DNA of 64,000 bases. Origin: Streptomyces spectabilis (GTDB lineage Bacteria > Actinomycetota > Actinomycetes > Streptomycetales > Streptomycetaceae). Both the position numbers and the translations under genes were made by a program. The DNA is taken from the NCBI RefSeq assembly GCF_008704795.1, contig NZ_CP023690.1:9310501-9374500 (forward strand), read 5' to 3'. The first letter of the stretch is position 1, and the number at the start of each line of letters is the position of its first letter. Shown here one piece after another: positions 1 to 9,227 of the stretch. The notes below the pieces were generated by a model that saw only the letters and a list, made by a program, of their open reading frames with translations, was not told where the DNA came from and ran no database searches.

Positions 1-42
1 GTACGCAACCCCGAGAAGCTCCGGCCGTGGACGACGGCCTGA
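1..42 (+). CDS. C-terminal end of an unidentified gene (partial)
   Basis: The first 14 codons read VRNPEKLRPWTTA and then a TGA stop. Every codon except the first ends in G or C, as expected for a real reading frame here, while the other frames lack that bias. The gene begins left of the window, so its family cannot be named. It converges on hemC with about 40 bases between the stops. Confidence 0.45.
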   Translation, partial: VRNPEKLRPWTTA

Positions 43-83
43 CTATGGCCGCACCGCACCACCGCCCACCGGGGCCGACCGGA

Positions 84-1019
84 TCAGTGCGCGATCGAGT
101 CGATCAGCTCACGTGCCCCCTGCCGCAGCAGGGTCACGGCCACCGAGGTGCCGAGCGTCGCCGGGTCGAGGGGGCCCGCCCACTCGTGGGCGTTGAGGAC
201 CCGCTTGCCGTCGGGCGTGAAGACCCGGGCGCGCAGTGACAGGTCGCCGCCCGCGTCGCAGCGGGCGTACCCGGCGATCGGCGAGTTGCAGTGCCCCTGG
301 AGCACGTGCAGGAACATCCGCTCGGCCGTGGCCTCGCGCCAGGCGTCGCGGTCCCCGAGCCCGCTCACCAGGTCGATGGTGTCGGCGTCGTCCTCGCGGC
401 ACTGGAGCGCCAGGATCCCGGCGCCGATCGGCGGACACATCGTCTCCACGGACAGCACCTCGGAGACCAGGTGCATCGAGTCGATCCGCTCCAGGCCGGA
501 CACGGCGAGCATCAGGGCGTCGGCCTCGCCCGCCGCGAGCTTCTGCAGTCGGCGGCCCGCGTTGCCGCGCATCGGCACGCACGTCAGATGCGGGTGGGAC
601 GCGGCGAGCTGGGCGATGCGGCGCACCGACGACGTGCCGATGCGGCTGCCCGCGGGGAGCTGGTCGAGCGTCAGGCCGTCCGGGTGGATCAGCGCGTCGC
701 GGATGTCGTCGCGCTTGAGGAAGGCGGCGAACGTCGTGCCCTGCGGCAGCGGCCGGTCCGCGGGCACGTCCTTCACACAGTGCACGGCGAGGTCGGCCTC
801 ACCGGCCAGCAGCGCCGCGTCGACCTCCTTGGTGAACGCGCCCTTCCCGCCGAGCTGCGCAAGGTCGCCCATCCAGCGGTCCCCGGAGGTCGTCACGGGC
901 AGGACCTCGGTACGGACTCCGGGGTGCAGGGCGGCGAGTTCGGTGCGTACGCGCTCGACCTGGGCCAGGGCCATGGGGGAGGAGCGGGAGACGATGCGGA
1001 TCAGCTCGGGAGCGGACAT
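84..1019 (-). CDS. hemC: hydroxymethylbilane synthase (porphobilinogen deaminase)
   Basis: This 311-residue protein polymerises four porphobilinogens into hydroxymethylbilane in cytoplasmic tetrapyrrole synthesis. Visible family features are the N-terminal [12 protein letters not shown] stretch, VHCVKDVP (the family HSxKDxP loop with the catalytic Asp), the [11 protein letters not shown] substrate-binding loop and [13 protein letters not shown], whose Cys near 244 should carry the dipyrromethane cofactor. The ATG at 1019 has an AAGGTG ribosome site; a longer upstream reading is rejected for lack of family sequence. It stands alone, without hemA, hemB or hemD. The loops differ from the usual HSMKDxP and RGNVxTRL, so it may be a second copy beside a main heme-cluster hemC. 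Length is normal for the family. Confidence 0.9.
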   Translation of the reverse strand: MSAPELIRIVSRSSPMALAQVERVRTELAALHPGVRTEVLPVTTSGDRWMGDLAQLGGKGAFTKEVDAALLAGEADLAVHCVKDVPADRPLPQGTTFAAFLKRDDIRDALIHPDGLTLDQLPAGSRIGTSSVRRIAQLAASHPHLTCVPMRGNAGRRLQKLAAGEADALMLAVSGLERIDSMHLVSEVLSVETMCPPIGAGILALQCREDDADTIDLVSGLGDRDAWREATAERMFLHVLQGHCNSPIAGYARCDAGGDLSLRARVFTPDGKRVLNAHEWAGPLDPATLGTSVAVTLLRQGARELIDSIAH

Positions 1020-1424
1020 GACGTACACCTTAGGCCCTCGCGGGCGAGGCCCCGGCACCGGCGCGTCATCTAACTGGGCTACGGAACCTGGCGGTTGACG
1101 GAGGCGAACCGTCCGCCCTTCGCCACGCGCCCGACGCGCTCGGCGTACGGACCCCCTCGCTCCGGGATCGGCCCCGTACGCCGGACAACCCTCCAGGTGG
1201 CGGCCGGTTCCGGGAGCTGTCGGAGTCGTGGGAGCCCTGCCCGCGCCACTCCCGCGGCGGTCGGCGGGCCACGTCTCGTCGTCGTGTGCGAAGTCCGCGC
1301 GGTCCGTCCGCGCGCTGTCGTGGAACACCGGGACCTCCCCTTCGAGCTCTCCGTCCCGCACGATCTGTGTCCGGATCCCGTGGCCCGGCCCTACCGGCCG
1401 GTCAGCCCGAGCCGACCCGCGGGC
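1020..1424. other. intergenic region, no gene recognised
   Basis: About 400 bases lie between the hemC start and the stop of the following efflux pump, both on the minus strand. Open frames cross it on both strands, but none shows a recognisable domain or a start with a good ribosome site. It presumably holds the hemC promoter; I could not pick a convincing -35/-10 pair. Confidence 0.4.
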
Positions 1425-2972
1425 TCACACCGCCCGTCGGCCGCCCTCGTCCCCCTCCCCGCCGCACACTCCTGGCTCCAACGGCGGTGCCGACACCGCT
1501 ACATTGGCCTTGCAGTGCGGTGCGTTGCCCGACTCGGTGTGCCAGTCGTCGGGGCGGGGCCGGATGAAGACCACCGCCGCGAGCGCCGCGAGGACGAAGA
1601 GGCCCGCGCAGCCCCACGCCGCCTTGCCGAAGGCCGTGTCCAGCGCGTCGGGGTCCGCGTACGCCGTGCCGGTCAGACCCACGGCCAGCGGCAGGGCGGC
1701 GACCACGAGGAGTTGGGCGATGCGGGCGGCCGTGTTGTTGACGCCGCTGGCGAGCCCGGCACGGGAGGCGTCCACGGAGGCCAGGACCGTCGCTGTCAGG
1801 GGCGCCACGAACACGCTCATGCCCACGCCCAGGACGACGACCGCGGGCAGCACGTCGGCGGCGTACGAGGAGCCGGGCCCGATCCGCAGCATCAGCAGGA
1901 CGCCGGCGGCCGCGATCAGCGGGCCCAGGGTGAGGGGCAGGCGCGGTCCGACGCGCCGGGCCAGGTCGCCCGCCGACGCCGAGAGGAGCAGCATCAGGAC
2001 CGTGATCGGCAGCGTCGCCGTGCCCGCCTGCAACGCGTCGTAGCCGAGCGTCGTCTGCAGTTGGACGGGCAGCAGGAACAGGATGCCGCCGATGGCGGCG
2101 TACAGGCACAGCGTCATGACGTTCGCCGCGGAGAACAGGCCGGAGCGGAACAGGCCGAGGGGCAGCATCGGGTCGCGCCGCCGTCGCTCGACGGCCAGGA
2201 AGGCGGCGCCCGCGAGCAGACCGCCGAGCCCCGGCAGGAGACCGGCCGCGGCCGACGAGTCACCGGACGCGCCGATCAGCGCGAAGCTGACGCCCGCGAG
2301 GAACAGCGCCGCGAGCACGGCGCCCAGGACGTCGAACCGCTGGGTGGCGGTGCGTTCGTCGCGGCTCTCCGGCACGTGCCGGGCCGCGAGGAGCACGACC
2401 GCGGCCAGCGGGATGTTGATGAGGAAGATCCAGCGCCAGCCCGGTCCGTCGATCAGCCAGCCGCCCAGGAACGGCCCCACCGCCCCGGCGACGCCGCCGA
2501 GCCCCGACCAGGCGCCCACCGCCTTGGCCTGGTCCTCGGACCGGAACGAGGACCGCACAAGGGCCAGGGAACCGGGCGTGAGCAGGGCGCCGCCGACCCC
2601 TTGCAGAGCCCGCGCCGCGATCAGTGTGCCCGCGTCCTGGGCGAGCCCGCACAGCGCGGAGGCGAGCGCGAACCACACCACGCCGATGACGAGTGTGCGC
2701 CGCCGCCCGATGCGGTCGCCGAGCGCGCCGCCCAGGAGCAGCAGCGCGGACAGCGTGAGCATGTAGGCGTTGACCACCCACTGGAGGGAGGAGATCGAGG
2801 CGTCCAGGTCGCGGCCGAGGGTCGGCAGGGCGACGTTGACGACCGTGCCGTCCAGCATCGCCATGCCGGACGCGAGGACCGCGCACGCGAGGACCCAGCG
2901 GCCGCGCGGCGACGCCAGGGCCACACCGGCGTTGTCGGCGGAGGACGGCACGGGGGAGGAGGACGTGGTCAT
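1425..2972 (-). CDS. DHA2-family MFS multidrug efflux transporter
   Basis: This 515-residue membrane protein has the layout of the 14-segment EmrB/QacA group, which exports drugs or toxic metabolites by proton antiport. The signature DGTVVNVALP lies at residues 41-50 and the cytoplasmic loop motif GGALGDRIGRRR at 81-92, followed by the TM4-5 region ARALQGVGGALLTPGSLALV. Hydrophobic segments run to about residue 485, and the tail is polar. The ATG at 2972 is followed by a short Ser/Pro-rich leader. A second pump of the same family lies just upstream on the same strand, but the two differ enough in sequence not to be a recent duplication. The substrate cannot be read from sequence. Confidence 0.9.
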   Translation of the reverse strand: MTTSSSPVPSSADNAGVALASPRGRWVLACAVLASGMAMLDGTVVNVALPTLGRDLDASISSLQWVVNAYMLTLSALLLLGGALGDRIGRRRTLVIGVVWFALASALCGLAQDAGTLIAARALQGVGGALLTPGSLALVRSSFRSEDQAKAVGAWSGLGGVAGAVGPFLGGWLIDGPGWRWIFLINIPLAAVVLLAARHVPESRDERTATQRFDVLGAVLAALFLAGVSFALIGASGDSSAAAGLLPGLGGLLAGAAFLAVERRRRDPMLPLGLFRSGLFSAANVMTLCLYAAIGGILFLLPVQLQTTLGYDALQAGTATLPITVLMLLLSASAGDLARRVGPRLPLTLGPLIAAAGVLLMLRIGPGSSYAADVLPAVVVLGVGMSVFVAPLTATVLASVDASRAGLASGVNNTAARIAQLLVVAALPLAVGLTGTAYADPDALDTAFGKAAWGCAGLFVLAALAAVVFIRPRPDDWHTESGNAPHCKANVAVSAPPLEPGVCGGEGDEGGRRAV

Positions 2973-3015
2973 CGCTCACCCTCCTCCCCGCTCGGCGGCG
3001 TTCATCGGCGCGCGT

Positions 3016-4602
3016 TCACATGTGGACCGCGCCTTCGCTCAGGTGCCCGCCCACGGGACGGCCCCTGCGGTACAGGACGAACGTAACGAGCAGTCCGATC
3101 GCGAAGAAGAGGGCCGACCACCAGTACGCCGTCTCGTAGCTCTGCATCTGGGCCTCGGCCTGGACGGCGGGCGTCGGCCGCTTCCCCGCCAGGTAGTTCG
3201 ACGCGGCACTGGTGGCGAGGGTGTTCAGGAGCGCCGTGCCGATCGAACCGCCCACCTGCTGGGTGGTGTTGACCATCGCGGAGGCGACGCCCGCGTCGTG
3301 CGCGGCGACGCCCGCGGTGGCCATGCTCATCGCCGGGGCGAAGACGAGGCCGAGTCCGAGTCCCATGACCAGCAGCGGCGGCAGCACGTGGGCGGCGTAG
3401 CCGCTGCTCGTGCCGAGCGTCGTCAGCCAGACCATGCTGGCCGCCGAGAGGCCCATGCCGAGCGGCACGATGGGCTTGGCGCCGAACCGCGGCACGAAGA
3501 CGTTGGTGGTGAGCACGGACACCACGACCATGACCGCGACCATGGGCAGGAACGCCAGACCGGTCTTGACCGGTGTGTAGTCGAGGATCTGCTGCATGTA
3601 GTACGTCAGGAACAGGAACACGCCGAACATGCCCGCGCCGGAGATGAACATGGCGAGGAACGACGCGCCGCGGTCCCGGTCGAGCACCACCCGCAGCGGC
3701 AGCAGGGGATGCGCGGCCCGCGTCTGCCACCAGGCGAACGCGGCGACGAGCACCACGCCGATGGCGAGGAAGCCCCATGTCATCCAGTCGCTCCAGGCGT
3801 GGGTCTCGGCGTTGGAGAAGCCGTAGACGATGCAGAACAGGCCCGCGGAGACCAGGAGGGTGCCCGGCACGTCCAGCTTCGGCCGGTCCGGCGGGGCTCC
3901 CGGGTGCAGCAGCCGGGCGCCGCCGATGATGGCGGCCGCGGCGAAGGCGAGGTTGACGTACAGGCACCAGCGCCAGTCCAGGTACTCCGTCAGGACGCCG
4001 CCGAGCAGCAGGCCCACGGCCGCGCCCGATCCCGCGACGGCGCCGTAGATGCCGAAGGCCTTGGCGCGCTCGCGCGGATCCGTGAACGTGGTGGTGAGCA
4101 GCGAGAGCGCGGCGGGTGCGAGGAGCGCCCCGAACACGCCTTGCAGGGCGCGGGCGACGACCAGCATGGTGAAGCTGGTCGCGGCGCCGCCGAGCGCGGA
4201 GGCGAGCGCGAATCCGGCGAGCCCCGCGATGAAGACGGCCTTGCGGCCCACCAGGTCCGCGATGCGCCCGCCGAGCAGCAGCAGGCTGCCGAAGGCGAGC
4301 GCGTAGGCGGTGACGATCCACTGCCGGTTGCCGTCGGTGAAGCCCAGGTCGCGCTGGGCGGACGGCAGCGCGATGTTCACGATCGTCGCGTCCAGGACCA
4401 CCATGAGCTGCGCGACGGCGATGACCGCGAGGATCAGCCACCGGTGCTCGTGCTTCCCGCCCGTGTGGAGCGCGGTGTGCGCGGGCGGCGGGGTGGCCGA
4501 CTGCGGCCTCGGGTCCGCCGTATGGGCGATCGGTTCCGCCCCGTGGGGGATCGGGTCCGGGGTGTCCCGCGGCGCGGGCTCTGGGCCGGGCGTGTGGTCC
4601 AT
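3016..4602 (-). CDS. DHA2-family MFS multidrug efflux transporter
   Basis: A 528-residue 14-segment transporter. A Pro/His-rich cytoplasmic leader of about 50 residues precedes the first membrane segment. The family signature DATIVNIALP is at 71-80 and the loop motif GGRIADLVGRK at 111-121, with ARALQGVFGALLAPAALSLL further on. The ATG at 4602 has GGAGG five bases upstream; a GTG 42 bases earlier is possible but has no such site. The gap to the next pump is 43 bases, so both may share a transcript. No TetR or MarR regulator is adjacent, so the inducing compound is unknown. Confidence 0.9.
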   Translation of the reverse strand: MDHTPGPEPAPRDTPDPIPHGAEPIAHTADPRPQSATPPPAHTALHTGGKHEHRWLILAVIAVAQLMVVLDATIVNIALPSAQRDLGFTDGNRQWIVTAYALAFGSLLLLGGRIADLVGRKAVFIAGLAGFALASALGGAATSFTMLVVARALQGVFGALLAPAALSLLTTTFTDPRERAKAFGIYGAVAGSGAAVGLLLGGVLTEYLDWRWCLYVNLAFAAAAIIGGARLLHPGAPPDRPKLDVPGTLLVSAGLFCIVYGFSNAETHAWSDWMTWGFLAIGVVLVAAFAWWQTRAAHPLLPLRVVLDRDRGASFLAMFISGAGMFGVFLFLTYYMQQILDYTPVKTGLAFLPMVAVMVVVSVLTTNVFVPRFGAKPIVPLGMGLSAASMVWLTTLGTSSGYAAHVLPPLLVMGLGLGLVFAPAMSMATAGVAAHDAGVASAMVNTTQQVGGSIGTALLNTLATSAASNYLAGKRPTPAVQAEAQMQSYETAYWWSALFFAIGLLVTFVLYRRGRPVGGHLSEGAVHM

Positions 4603-4736
4603 GGTGGCCTCCAGACCCCCCGCCTCGAAAGACACCCCCGTCACACGCTAAGCGCCCCGCCCAGACGCCGCGACCTGGGCGGGGACGGTGCCGCGACCTG
4701 GGCGGGACGGCGCCGGGAACGCTCGCGCCGCGCCGC

Positions 4737-5174
4737 TCACCGCCCGGCGAACGCCTTGGCGACGGCCAGCGAGTCCTCGTACACGTGATGCCGGGTGACC
4801 AGGCCGTCCTCGACGGTCAGGTGCAGCGCGAACCGGGCCCGGTAGGCGCGCCCGGTGGGCTTGGCGGTCTGCCGGATCTCCCCGAGGACGACCGCGTCCG
4901 GGCCGTCGACGAGGATCCGCTCGATCTGCGTGGCGGCCTCGCCCGGCACGTGGTAGGCGCCGAGCTGGCCGTAGTGCTCCGCGATGTCGGCGCGCGTGGA
5001 CCGGCGCCGGATCCAGGGCGTGGCGGCGCGCCTGTGCTCGGCGTCGGGCCAGTCGAGCAGCCAGTCGACGCGCGGCGCGTACAGGGCGGCGATCCGCTCC
5101 GGAGCACCCTCGCCGATCCGGCGCAGCAGCTCCTGGACGGCCGCGCGCGTGGCCGTGGACGTGTTCTCGCTCAT
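4737..5174 (-). CDS. SnoaL-like / NTF2-fold protein
   Basis: A 145-residue soluble protein with the pattern of SnoaL/NTF2-fold polyketide-cyclase and ketosteroid-isomerase relatives: an N-terminal helix (RAAVQELLRRIGEG), then LYAPRVDWLLDW, and the closing strands ALHLTVEDGLVTRHHVYEDSLAVAKAF. This cone-shaped fold binds small hydrophobic ligands, and members range from isomerases to stress-linked proteins with no known reaction. It starts at an ATG after GGAGG-type sequence. No biosynthetic genes adjoin it, so no substrate can be inferred. Confidence 0.75.
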   Translation of the reverse strand: MSENTSTATRAAVQELLRRIGEGAPERIAALYAPRVDWLLDWPDAEHRRAATPWIRRRSTRADIAEHYGQLGAYHVPGEAATQIERILVDGPDAVVLGEIRQTAKPTGRAYRARFALHLTVEDGLVTRHHVYEDSLAVAKAFAGR

Positions 5175-5243
5175 GTGGCTCCTCCCCGGGTCACGCCGCG
5201 CGCCCCGATGGCGCGCGGCGTGATCGACAGTGTCGGGGAGGGC

Positions 5244-6509
5244 TCAGTCCACGTCGATGACCTCGGAGGTAAGCGGCTCGGCTGCCGGAGCGCGCTCCTC
5301 GGGACGGTCCGCGGGAGGACGCTCCTGCGTGCGGCCCTGGTCGTCCCGGTGCCGGGACAGGCCGCTCACGAAGGCGGCGACGGGCTCCACGAAGCGTGCG
5401 GTGAGCGGCCCCGCCACCACCAGGATCAGGACGTACGCCGTGGCCAGCGGCCCCAGCGACGGCTCGATGCCCGCGGAGACCGCGAGGCCCGCGATCACGA
5501 TGGAGAACTCGCCGCGCGCCACGAGCGCGCCGCCCGCCCGCCAGCGCCCCTTGACGGAGATGCCGGCCCGTCGCGCGGCCCAGTACCCGGTGGCGATCTT
5601 CGTGCAGGCGGTGACGACGGCGAGCGCGAGGGCGGGAAGCAGCACTGGCGGGATGCTCGCCGGATCGGTGTGCAGGCCGAAGAAGACGAAGAACACGGCG
5701 GCGAACAGATCGCGCAGCGGCGCGAGCAGGGTGTGCGCGCCCTCGGCGGCCTCGCCGGACAGCGCGATCCCGACGAGGAACGCGCCCACCGCGGCGGACA
5801 CTTGCAGCTGCTGGGCGATGCCCGCGACCAGGATGGTCAGGCCGAGGACGACCAGGAGCAGCTTCTCCGGGTCGTCGCTGGAGACGAACCGTGAGATGAG
5901 ACGCCCGTAGCGCACCGCGACGAAGAGCACGAGGCCCGCCGCGCCGAGCGCGATCGCGAGGGTGAGACCGCCCGCGGCCCAGCCAACCCCGGCGAGCAGG
6001 GCCGTGATGATGGGCAAGTAGACGGCCATGGCCAGGTCTTCGAGGACCAGGATGCTCAGGATCACCGGGGTCTCCCGGTTGCCGAGCCGCCCCAGGTCGC
6101 CGAGGACCTTGGCGATGACGCCGGAGGACGAGATCCAGGTGACTCCGGCGAGTACGACCGCCGCGACCGGACCCCACCCCATCAGGAGGGCGGCGGCCGC
6201 GCCCGGCACCGCGTTGAGCGCGCAGTCGACGATCCCCGCCGGGTACTGCGTCTTGAGGTTGCTGACCAGATCGCTGGCCGTGTACTCCAGGCCGAGCATG
6301 AGGAGCAGCAGGATGACGCCGATCTCCGCGCCTATGGCGACGAACTCCTCGCTGGCGCCGAGCGGCAGCACACCGCCGGTGCCGAACGCGAGACCGGCGA
6401 GGAGGTACAGCGGGATGGGGGAGAACTGGAACCGCCCGGCGACCCGCCCGAGCAGGCCGAGCGCGAGGATGATCGCGCCGAACTCGATCAGTAGGACAGC
6501 AGAGTGCAC
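5244..6509 (-). CDS. CPA2 monovalent cation/proton antiporter (KefB/KhtU type)
   Basis: A 421-residue membrane protein of the CPA2 family, which exchanges K+ or Na+ for protons. It opens directly with a membrane segment (AVLLIEFGAIILALGLLGR) and carries about 12 segments, including GLEYTASDLVSNLK and LVARGEFSIVIAGLAVS, typical of Kef-type exchangers. Unlike full KefB it has no C-terminal Rossmann domain; the tail after about residue 390 is polar. The GTG start at 6509 has a GGGAG site and sits five bases after the stop of a TrkA-C protein. That arrangement matches the KhtT-KhtU K+/H+ antiporter, whose soluble subunit gates the channel. Confidence 0.88.
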   Translation of the reverse strand: MHSAVLLIEFGAIILALGLLGRVAGRFQFSPIPLYLLAGLAFGTGGVLPLGASEEFVAIGAEIGVILLLLMLGLEYTASDLVSNLKTQYPAGIVDCALNAVPGAAAALLMGWGPVAAVVLAGVTWISSSGVIAKVLGDLGRLGNRETPVILSILVLEDLAMAVYLPIITALLAGVGWAAGGLTLAIALGAAGLVLFVAVRYGRLISRFVSSDDPEKLLLVVLGLTILVAGIAQQLQVSAAVGAFLVGIALSGEAAEGAHTLLAPLRDLFAAVFFVFFGLHTDPASIPPVLLPALALAVVTACTKIATGYWAARRAGISVKGRWRAGGALVARGEFSIVIAGLAVSAGIEPSLGPLATAYVLILVVAGPLTARFVEPVAAFVSGLSRHRDDQGRTQERPPADRPEERAPAAEPLTSEVIDVD

Positions 6510-6513
6510 GCGC

Positions 6514-6999
6514 TCACTCCCGGCCGAGTATCGTCGCGGCGCTCTCCACACCCTCGCGGGTGCCGATCACGATGAGCGTGTCCCCGCCCGCGAGCCGGAA
6601 GTCCGGCGCGGGCGACGGAATGGCCTCCGCCCTGCGCAGCACCGCCACGACCGACGTGCCGGTCTCGGTGCGCAGCCGCGTCTCGCCGAGCAGCCGCCCG
6701 TTCCAGTGCGAGGCACCGGCGATCTCGACGCGCTCGGCGACCAGGCCGAGGTCGGTGGTGTGCAGCACCGTGGAGCACTGCGGCGCGGGCAGCAGCGCGT
6801 CACCGAGCGCCGCCGCCTCGCCGGAGCTGAGCCGGAGCGAGAGGGCGCAGGCGTCCGGGTCGTCGGAGCGGTAGGCGCTGAGCGTGCGCCCGCCGTCCCG
6901 GTGCGCCACGACGGAAAGCCGTCGCTGTTCACGCGTGGTGAGGTCGTAGCGCGTGCCGATGCCGGGCAACGGGGTGCGGCTCAAACGTGAGGCGGACAC
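6514..6999 (-). CDS. TrkA-C domain regulatory subunit of the antiporter (KhtT-like)
   Basis: A 161-residue cytoplasmic protein. The first half (TPLPGIGTRYDLTTREQRRLSVVAHRDG) is typical of KhtT N-termini. The C-terminal half (VEIAGASHWNGRLLGETRLRTETGTSVVAVLRRAEAIPSPAPDFRLAGGDTLIVIG, broken here as one continuous domain) is an RCK/TrkA-C ligand-binding domain. In KhtT this domain binds a nucleotide such as c-di-AMP and controls the partner antiporter; that ligand is an inference here. The GTG at 6999 has AAGGGAG five bases upstream, whereas longer readings begin in His/Gln-rich sequence without family similarity. It is transcribed just ahead of the antiporter gene. Confidence 0.85.
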   Translation of the reverse strand: MSASRLSRTPLPGIGTRYDLTTREQRRLSVVAHRDGGRTLSAYRSDDPDACALSLRLSSGEAAALGDALLPAPQCSTVLHTTDLGLVAERVEIAGASHWNGRLLGETRLRTETGTSVVAVLRRAEAIPSPAPDFRLAGGDTLIVIGTREGVESAATILGRE

Positions 7000-7180
7000 A
7001 GCTCTCCCTTGGTGCTGGTGGGTCATTTCGTGCTGGTGGGTGGCTTCGTGTTCATGCCACCCTATCGGTCCGGATTTTGCCGTTCCTTGGCCGGTGCTTG
7101 GTGGTACGCGGAGGGAGGTCGGGGGCACCGGCAGGGTCCCGGGGGAGCCCGCCCCTTCCCCCTCCGCCGCGCGCGGCCGT

Positions 7181-8242
7181 CTACGCGTCGGCCGACACGA
7201 CGCTGTCGTACGGCTCCGCCGCGACGACGAGCACGCCCCGCTCCCCGCCGACGGGCAGCGACGCCCGGCGGATCAGGGGCTCCCACTCCGCGGGCCACGC
7301 GGTGGCCGCGTCCCACCTGATGCCCTCCAGCTGCACGCCGTCGAGGCGGGCGGCCCGCAGATCGGCCCCGACGAAGTCCGTGCAGGCCCGCTCCACGTCG
7401 CTGATCGCGCGGCACAGGGACACGGCCTGGTCATGGGCGTCGGCCAGGTCGTCCACGAGGTCCTGCGCCACGACGTCGGCGCCCAGCGGGTAGCGGGGAG
7501 CAGCGGTCCCCCCGCCCGCCTCACCCGCGCTGTCCGCCCCGTCCGTCCCGCCCACGAGGCACGGCACGAGCTCCTCGCCGAACAGCAGCCGCACGTCCCG
7601 CACGGCCCGCACGAGCTGTTCCGCGCCCGGCGCGAGGAGGTCCTCCACGGCGGCCAGGTAGTCGCTGCCGATCACGGGCGACGCGCGGCGCCGGGGCGCG
7701 GGCGGGAGGCGTACCTGGGCCAGGCGCGCGTCGAGGTGGCGGACGGCGTCGCGCGCCCCCGCGGGCGCCGTGCCCGCCTCCAGGAGCTCCGCGAGGCGCC
7801 GCGCCGCGCGCAGCGCGGCCCGCAGCGAGTCCAGCAGGCCCACGGGGCCGAAGGAATGGGCGATGCGCAGCGCCTCCAGGCGGTACTTGAGGCGGACCGC
7901 CGCGGGCCGCCGCATCAGCGCGCCGTCCACGGGCGCCCCGGGCTCCTGCGCCGCCCTCGGCTCCCCGGCCGCGGCCCGGGTCTCCCGGTCGAGCCGCGTG
8001 GTGACGGCGAGTTCGGTCTGCCGGTACGTGGTGGCGAGCATCCGGTCCAGGGCGAGGTCGGGGTCGCGGAGTTCGGGCGGACCGCCCTGCCCCATGATCC
8101 GGTCGTGCACGGCGATGCCGACGCGCCGGTGCGCGGCGGCCAGCAGACCGTCAAGGGCGCGGTCGGCCGCGCGTGCGCCGTGAGGGCCGGGGCCCGGCGG
8201 GGACTCCCGGTCGTGACCCGTCGTGCCCCCGTCGCGGTTCAT
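7181..8242 (-). CDS. uncharacterised protein coupled to an ECF-type sigma factor
   Basis: A 353-residue soluble, helix-rich, Arg/Ala-rich protein with no catalytic motif I recognise. Near the C-terminus FVGADLRAARLDGVQLEGIRW resembles a few coils of a pentapeptide-repeat helix, followed by a compact hydrophobic end (VLVVAAEPYDSVV). The ATG at 8242 overlaps the sigma-factor stop by four bases (ATGA), so its translation is coupled to the sigma factor and it probably acts with it, perhaps as a modulator. That role is inference only. Confidence 0.7.
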   Translation of the reverse strand: MNRDGGTTGHDRESPPGPGPHGARAADRALDGLLAAAHRRVGIAVHDRIMGQGGPPELRDPDLALDRMLATTYRQTELAVTTRLDRETRAAAGEPRAAQEPGAPVDGALMRRPAAVRLKYRLEALRIAHSFGPVGLLDSLRAALRAARRLAELLEAGTAPAGARDAVRHLDARLAQVRLPPAPRRRASPVIGSDYLAAVEDLLAPGAEQLVRAVRDVRLLFGEELVPCLVGGTDGADSAGEAGGGTAAPRYPLGADVVAQDLVDDLADAHDQAVSLCRAISDVERACTDFVGADLRAARLDGVQLEGIRWDAATAWPAEWEPLIRRASLPVGGERGVLVVAAEPYDSVVSADA

Positions 8243-8808
8243 CGCCACCCCTCGTGCACGTCGCCGACTCCGCCGCCCGCCAGGCCGAGACCGGCCCGCA
8301 GCGCGGCCCTGGCCCGTGCCAGGTTCTGCCGGACCGCGGCCTGTGTCGTCCCCATCGCGCGAGCGCTCTCCTGGGTGGTGAACCCGTCCAGGTGCCAGGC
8401 CATCGCGGCCCGCTGCTTGGCGGGGAGCCCGAGCAGGAGGGCGGTGACGTGCCGGGCCTCCTCGCCCAGCTCCGCCGCGTGCGCGGGCGTCTGCCACCGC
8501 ACGAGCACGCGGGGCTCCGGCGGCTCCGCGCAGCTGTCCTCCAGTCGGACCTGCTGCGCCACCCACGAACGCCAGGCCACCGTGCGCAGCCAGGCCTTGG
8601 GGTAACGGATGGACACGCCCGGCGCGCACATCTGCGTGAACGCGTCCTGCGCGGCGTCCTGCGCCTCGCTCCAGGAAGCTCCGTGGAACAGCAGGAACCG
8701 CACCAGAGCCGGGTACTCCGACTCGTGCAGCTCCTCGGCCAGCTCCCGGCCCGGCAGGGCGACCGTATCGGCCTCCAGCGGCCGCGGCGGACTCAGCTCA
8801 GCGCTCAC
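8239..8808 (-). CDS. ECF-type RNA polymerase sigma factor
   Basis: A 189-residue sigma-70-family protein. Region 2 is seen as YPALVRFLLFHGASWSEAQDAAQDAFTQMC and YPKAWLRTVAWRSWV; region 4 as LLGLPAKQRAAMAWHLDGFTTQESARAMGTTQAAVRQNLARARAALRAGL, a standard helix-turn-helix. I prefer the GTG at 8808, which has GGAGG five bases upstream. A GTG at 8829 would add seven residues with a poorer site. The start overlaps the end of a small membrane-protein gene by about 11 bases, and the stop overlaps the next gene by four, so three genes form one translationally linked unit. No zinc-finger anti-sigma is present. Confidence 0.88.
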   Translation of the reverse strand: MSAELSPPRPLEADTVALPGRELAEELHESEYPALVRFLLFHGASWSEAQDAAQDAFTQMCAPGVSIRYPKAWLRTVAWRSWVAQQVRLEDSCAEPPEPRVLVRWQTPAHAAELGEEARHVTALLLGLPAKQRAAMAWHLDGFTTQESARAMGTTQAAVRQNLARARAALRAGLGLAGGGVGDVHEGWR

Positions 8809-9085
8809 GGCCTCCTCCACGACAGCCACCCCCGATCCACGGATCCGGACGCGCGGCCGCTCGTTCCGCTCCGTGCCACGCGGCGACGACCTGGACGTGA
8901 TGGCCGTCGCGGGACTCCCGAAGCGACGCCACCGGGGCGGTGCAGCGCACCCGTTCGGTCAGGGCCTCGTGGGTGATGCGCGCCAGCTCCACCTCCCTGC
9001 CGATCCACAGGCGGACTGTCTTCACCACGCCGCTGACGACACTGACGAGCACCGTCGCCACTGCCCCGGCCACCACAGGATCCAC
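8798..9085 (-). CDS. small membrane-associated protein upstream of sigma factor
   Basis: A 95-residue protein. Residues 2-22 (DPVVAGAVATVLVSVVSGVVK) form one probable membrane segment, followed by a charged amphipathic stretch WIGREVELARITHEALTERV. The GTG at 9085 has an AAGGGG site. The tail is Gly/Arg-rich and overlaps the sigma-factor start. I do not recognise a named family. Position and coupling suggest it senses or tethers for the sigma factor, which is inference. Confidence 0.6.
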   Translation of the reverse strand: MDPVVAGAVATVLVSVVSGVVKTVRLWIGREVELARITHEALTERVRCTAPVASLRESRDGHHVQVVAAWHGAERAAARPDPWIGGGCRGGGRER

Positions 9086-9227
9086 GCGCGTGCCCCTTCT
9101 CGTCTCCCGCGCCGCCACCGCGGCGCCGCTCGCTCAACAGTGGCTCTGTAGCGCGGAGTTGTGACATGGCGCTGGTCATCTCGAAGGGGCGTGCGCGTGA
9201 GGCGGCGGGGTGCGGGGGCAAACGAAA

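Noticed and set aside
1095..3086. 663-residue plus-strand open frame opposite the efflux pump
   Set aside because: It is an antisense shadow: Arg/Gln/Glu-rich low-complexity text without domains, while the minus strand encodes a clear DHA2 transporter.
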